Source: Desulfobacterales bacterium
GTDB lineage: Bacteria > Desulfobacterota > Desulfobulbia > Desulfobulbales > Desulfocapsaceae
Direction of reading: 5' to 3'
DNA length: 7,087 bases
NCBI GenBank assembly: GCA_013042695.1
Contig: JABDPQ010000653.1
Coordinates: 1 to 7,087, forward strand
Every line of letters begins with the position of its first letter. Positions within the stretch are counted from its first letter, which is position 1. A model generated the notes under the pieces. That model was not told the DNA's origin. It searched no databases and saw nothing but the letters and a program-made list of their open reading frames with translations. Position numbers and translations under genes: made by a program. This document shows, one piece after another, positions 6,118 through 7,087 of this stretch.

Positions 6118-6944
6118 TTGACCGTCGCCACCGTCTTTCAATTAGTCGTCAAGCCAAGCTAATTGGAATTAGCCGTGGGAGTGTGTATTATCGCCCAAAA
6201 CCTGTCAGTGCCGTCGATCTGGCTCTTATGCGTCAGATCGACGAATTACATTTGGAGCACCCGTTCATGGGATCGCGGATGCTGCGTGATCAGCTTAACC
6301 GAAAGGGTTTCGAAGTTGGCCGCAAGCATGTTAAAACGCTGATGAGAAAAATGGGCATTGAAGCACTTTACAGCAAACCGAGTACCAGCAAAAGACATCC
6401 CAACCACACAATTTTTCCGTATCTGTTGCGGGGCAAAGACATCAAACGGGCCGATCAGGTATGGGCACTTGATACCACGTACATTCCAATGGCAAAAGGA
6501 TATGTTTATCTTACTGCCGTTGTTGATTGGGCCAGCCGAAAGGTTCTGGCCGCAAAGATTGCGATTACCCTGGAAGCTGCTCATGCGGTAGACGTGCTGC
6601 AGGAAGCATTCAGTCGCCATGGCAAGCCAGAGATAGTAAATACTGATCAAGGCAGCCAGTTTACTGCCGGTGAATTTGTTCAAAAAGTAAAAGACCACGG
6701 ATGCAAGCTCAGCATGGACGGTCGTGGAGCTTGGCGAGATAATATTTTTGTAGAGCGTTTATGGAAAACTGTGAAATACGAGCGAGTATATCTGTATGCT
6801 TATGATTCAGTAGCAGAGGCCAGGAGTTCAATCATGCAGTATCTTGATTGGTACAACCGGTCCAGGCCGCACTCAAGATTAAACAAGAAAACACCTGATG
6901 AAGCATATGGTATGATGCTGCCTGCGCTTACGCTGGCAGCTTAA
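6114..6944 (+). CDS. IS3-family transposase OrfB (DDE integrase catalytic part)
   Basis: The catalytic half of the transposase, 276 residues, with an rve-type integrase core. An HTH_21 segment (about 44-104, HPFMGSRMLRDQL onward) precedes the catalytic core. The triad is complete: D120 in WALDTTYIPM, D178 in NTDQGSQF and E214 in VERLWKTVKYE, with 35 residues between the second Asp and the Glu, the canonical DD(35)E. The C-terminal WYNRSRPHSRLNKKTPDEAY block is typical. It lies in the -1 frame relative to orfA and overlaps it by four bases. The run CAAAAAG at the junction is not in the frame needed for the classical A6G slippage, so either a weaker frameshift makes an OrfAB fusion or orfB is translated by coupling. 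Confidence 0.95.
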   Translation: MIDRRHRLSISRQAKLIGISRGSVYYRPKPVSAVDLALMRQIDELHLEHPFMGSRMLRDQLNRKGFEVGRKHVKTLMRKMGIEALYSKPSTSKRHPNHTIFPYLLRGKDIKRADQVWALDTTYIPMAKGYVYLTAVVDWASRKVLAAKIAITLEAAHAVDVLQEAFSRHGKPEIVNTDQGSQFTAGEFVQKVKDHGCKLSMDGRGAWRDNIFVERLWKTVKYERVYLYAYDSVAEARSSIMQYLDWYNRSRPHSRLNKKTPDEAYGMMLPALTLAA

Positions 6945-6979
6945 AACAGGCAGGGATTCCACTTAAAAACAACGGAATG

Positions 6980-7005
6980 TTGTTCAAACAAGCAGGTCCA
7001 CTTCT
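6980..7005. repeat. Right terminal inverted repeat of the IS
   Basis: The reverse complement begins AGAAGTGG and matches the left end at 18 of 26 positions. It lies 35 bases after the orfB stop codon. Confidence 0.75.
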
Positions 7006-7087
7006 CTGTTTATTGCTCTGACATCAGTTACATTTGGACATCTGAGGGTTGGCTTTACCTGGTGGTTATTTTGGATTTGTTTTCACG
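7006..7087 (+). pseudogene. Fragment of a second IS3-family OrfB transposase, both ends missing here
   Basis: From 7008 an open frame reads VYCSDISYIWTSEGW and continues with LYLVVILDLFSR to the window edge. This is the segment around the first catalytic Asp (D encoded at 7020-7022) of an IS3-family OrfB. It differs clearly from the same segment of the complete element (WALDTTYIPM), so it belongs to another element. Its upstream half is absent: the sequence passes straight into the right inverted repeat of the complete IS. The downstream half lies outside the window, so whether the rest is intact is unknown. Confidence 0.8.

Larger units (their letters stand above)
5726..7005 (+). mobile_element. 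IS3-family insertion sequence, complete
   Basis: A 1280-bp element with orfA, orfB and terminal inverted repeats. The left end (5726-5751) and the reverse complement of the right end (6980-7005) agree at 18 of 26 positions without gaps, starting with eight identical bases AGAAGTGG. If the ends are set at the canonical TG...CA, the element is 5731-7000. No direct target duplication is found with either boundary. The right end also holds a small hairpin, AACAAC/GTTGTT (6968-6973 and 6979-6984). A hairpin ATGACC/GGTCAT (5783-5788 and 5793-5798) precedes orfA and may limit translation from outside transcripts. Both genes look intact, so the element may still be active. I cannot assign the IS3 subgroup securely. 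Confidence 0.88.

Noticed and set aside
7006..7087. Missing 5' part of the hydrolase gene on the minus strand beyond the IS
   Set aside because: The minus-strand frames there show no signal peptide or hydrolase-like sequence, while the plus strand reads clearly as an IS3 transposase fragment.

Overview
The window looks like an accessory stretch of a Gram-negative bacterial chromosome. The likeliest group is Desulfobacterota or another proteobacterial relative. This is an inference from three things: a TakP-like TRAP solute-binding protein, a HAMP-SpoIIE phosphatase and IS3-family elements. No rRNA, tRNA or marker gene fixes the taxon. Base composition is patchy. The TRAP gene, the phosphatase and the insertion sequence are of moderate GC, while the stretch from about 700 to 3000 is visibly AT-rich, as expected of acquired DNA.

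Layout from left to right. (1) Positions 1-621 carry the C-terminal part of a TRAP-transporter solute-binding protein, closed by a strong terminator at 658-690. (2) Positions 703-1940 form a segment bracketed by two exact copies of an 18-bp direct repeat. It holds a DUF1801 gene, a 70-bp sequence with the anatomy of an integron attC recombination site (1399-1468), and a small three-helix membrane protein just after that site. This reads as one or two integron gene cassettes far from any visible integrase. (3) Positions 1982-2647 (minus) encode a 221-residue helical-repeat protein of unknown function. (4) Positions 2648-3083 are non-coding and rich in inverted repeats. (5) Positions 3084-4670 (minus) encode a membrane-bound, HAMP-linked PP2C/SpoIIE serine phosphatase with all expected catalytic motifs. 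(6) Positions 5056-5751 (minus) are an SGNH-type hydrolase gene whose 5' end has been cut off. (7) Positions 5726-7005 are a complete IS3-family element with orfA, orfB, DD(35)E and terminal inverted repeats. (8) From 7006 to the window end there is a fragment of a second, different IS3-family transposase.

The genes do not form one pathway. The window is best read as a patchwork: a resident transporter gene and signalling phosphatase, between which cassette-like cargo was inserted, and an insertion-sequence-driven rearrangement on the right that truncated both of its neighbours. The most notable observations are the lone attC site with its adjacent cargo genes, the 18-bp direct repeats around them, and the IS without target duplication lying between two broken genes.
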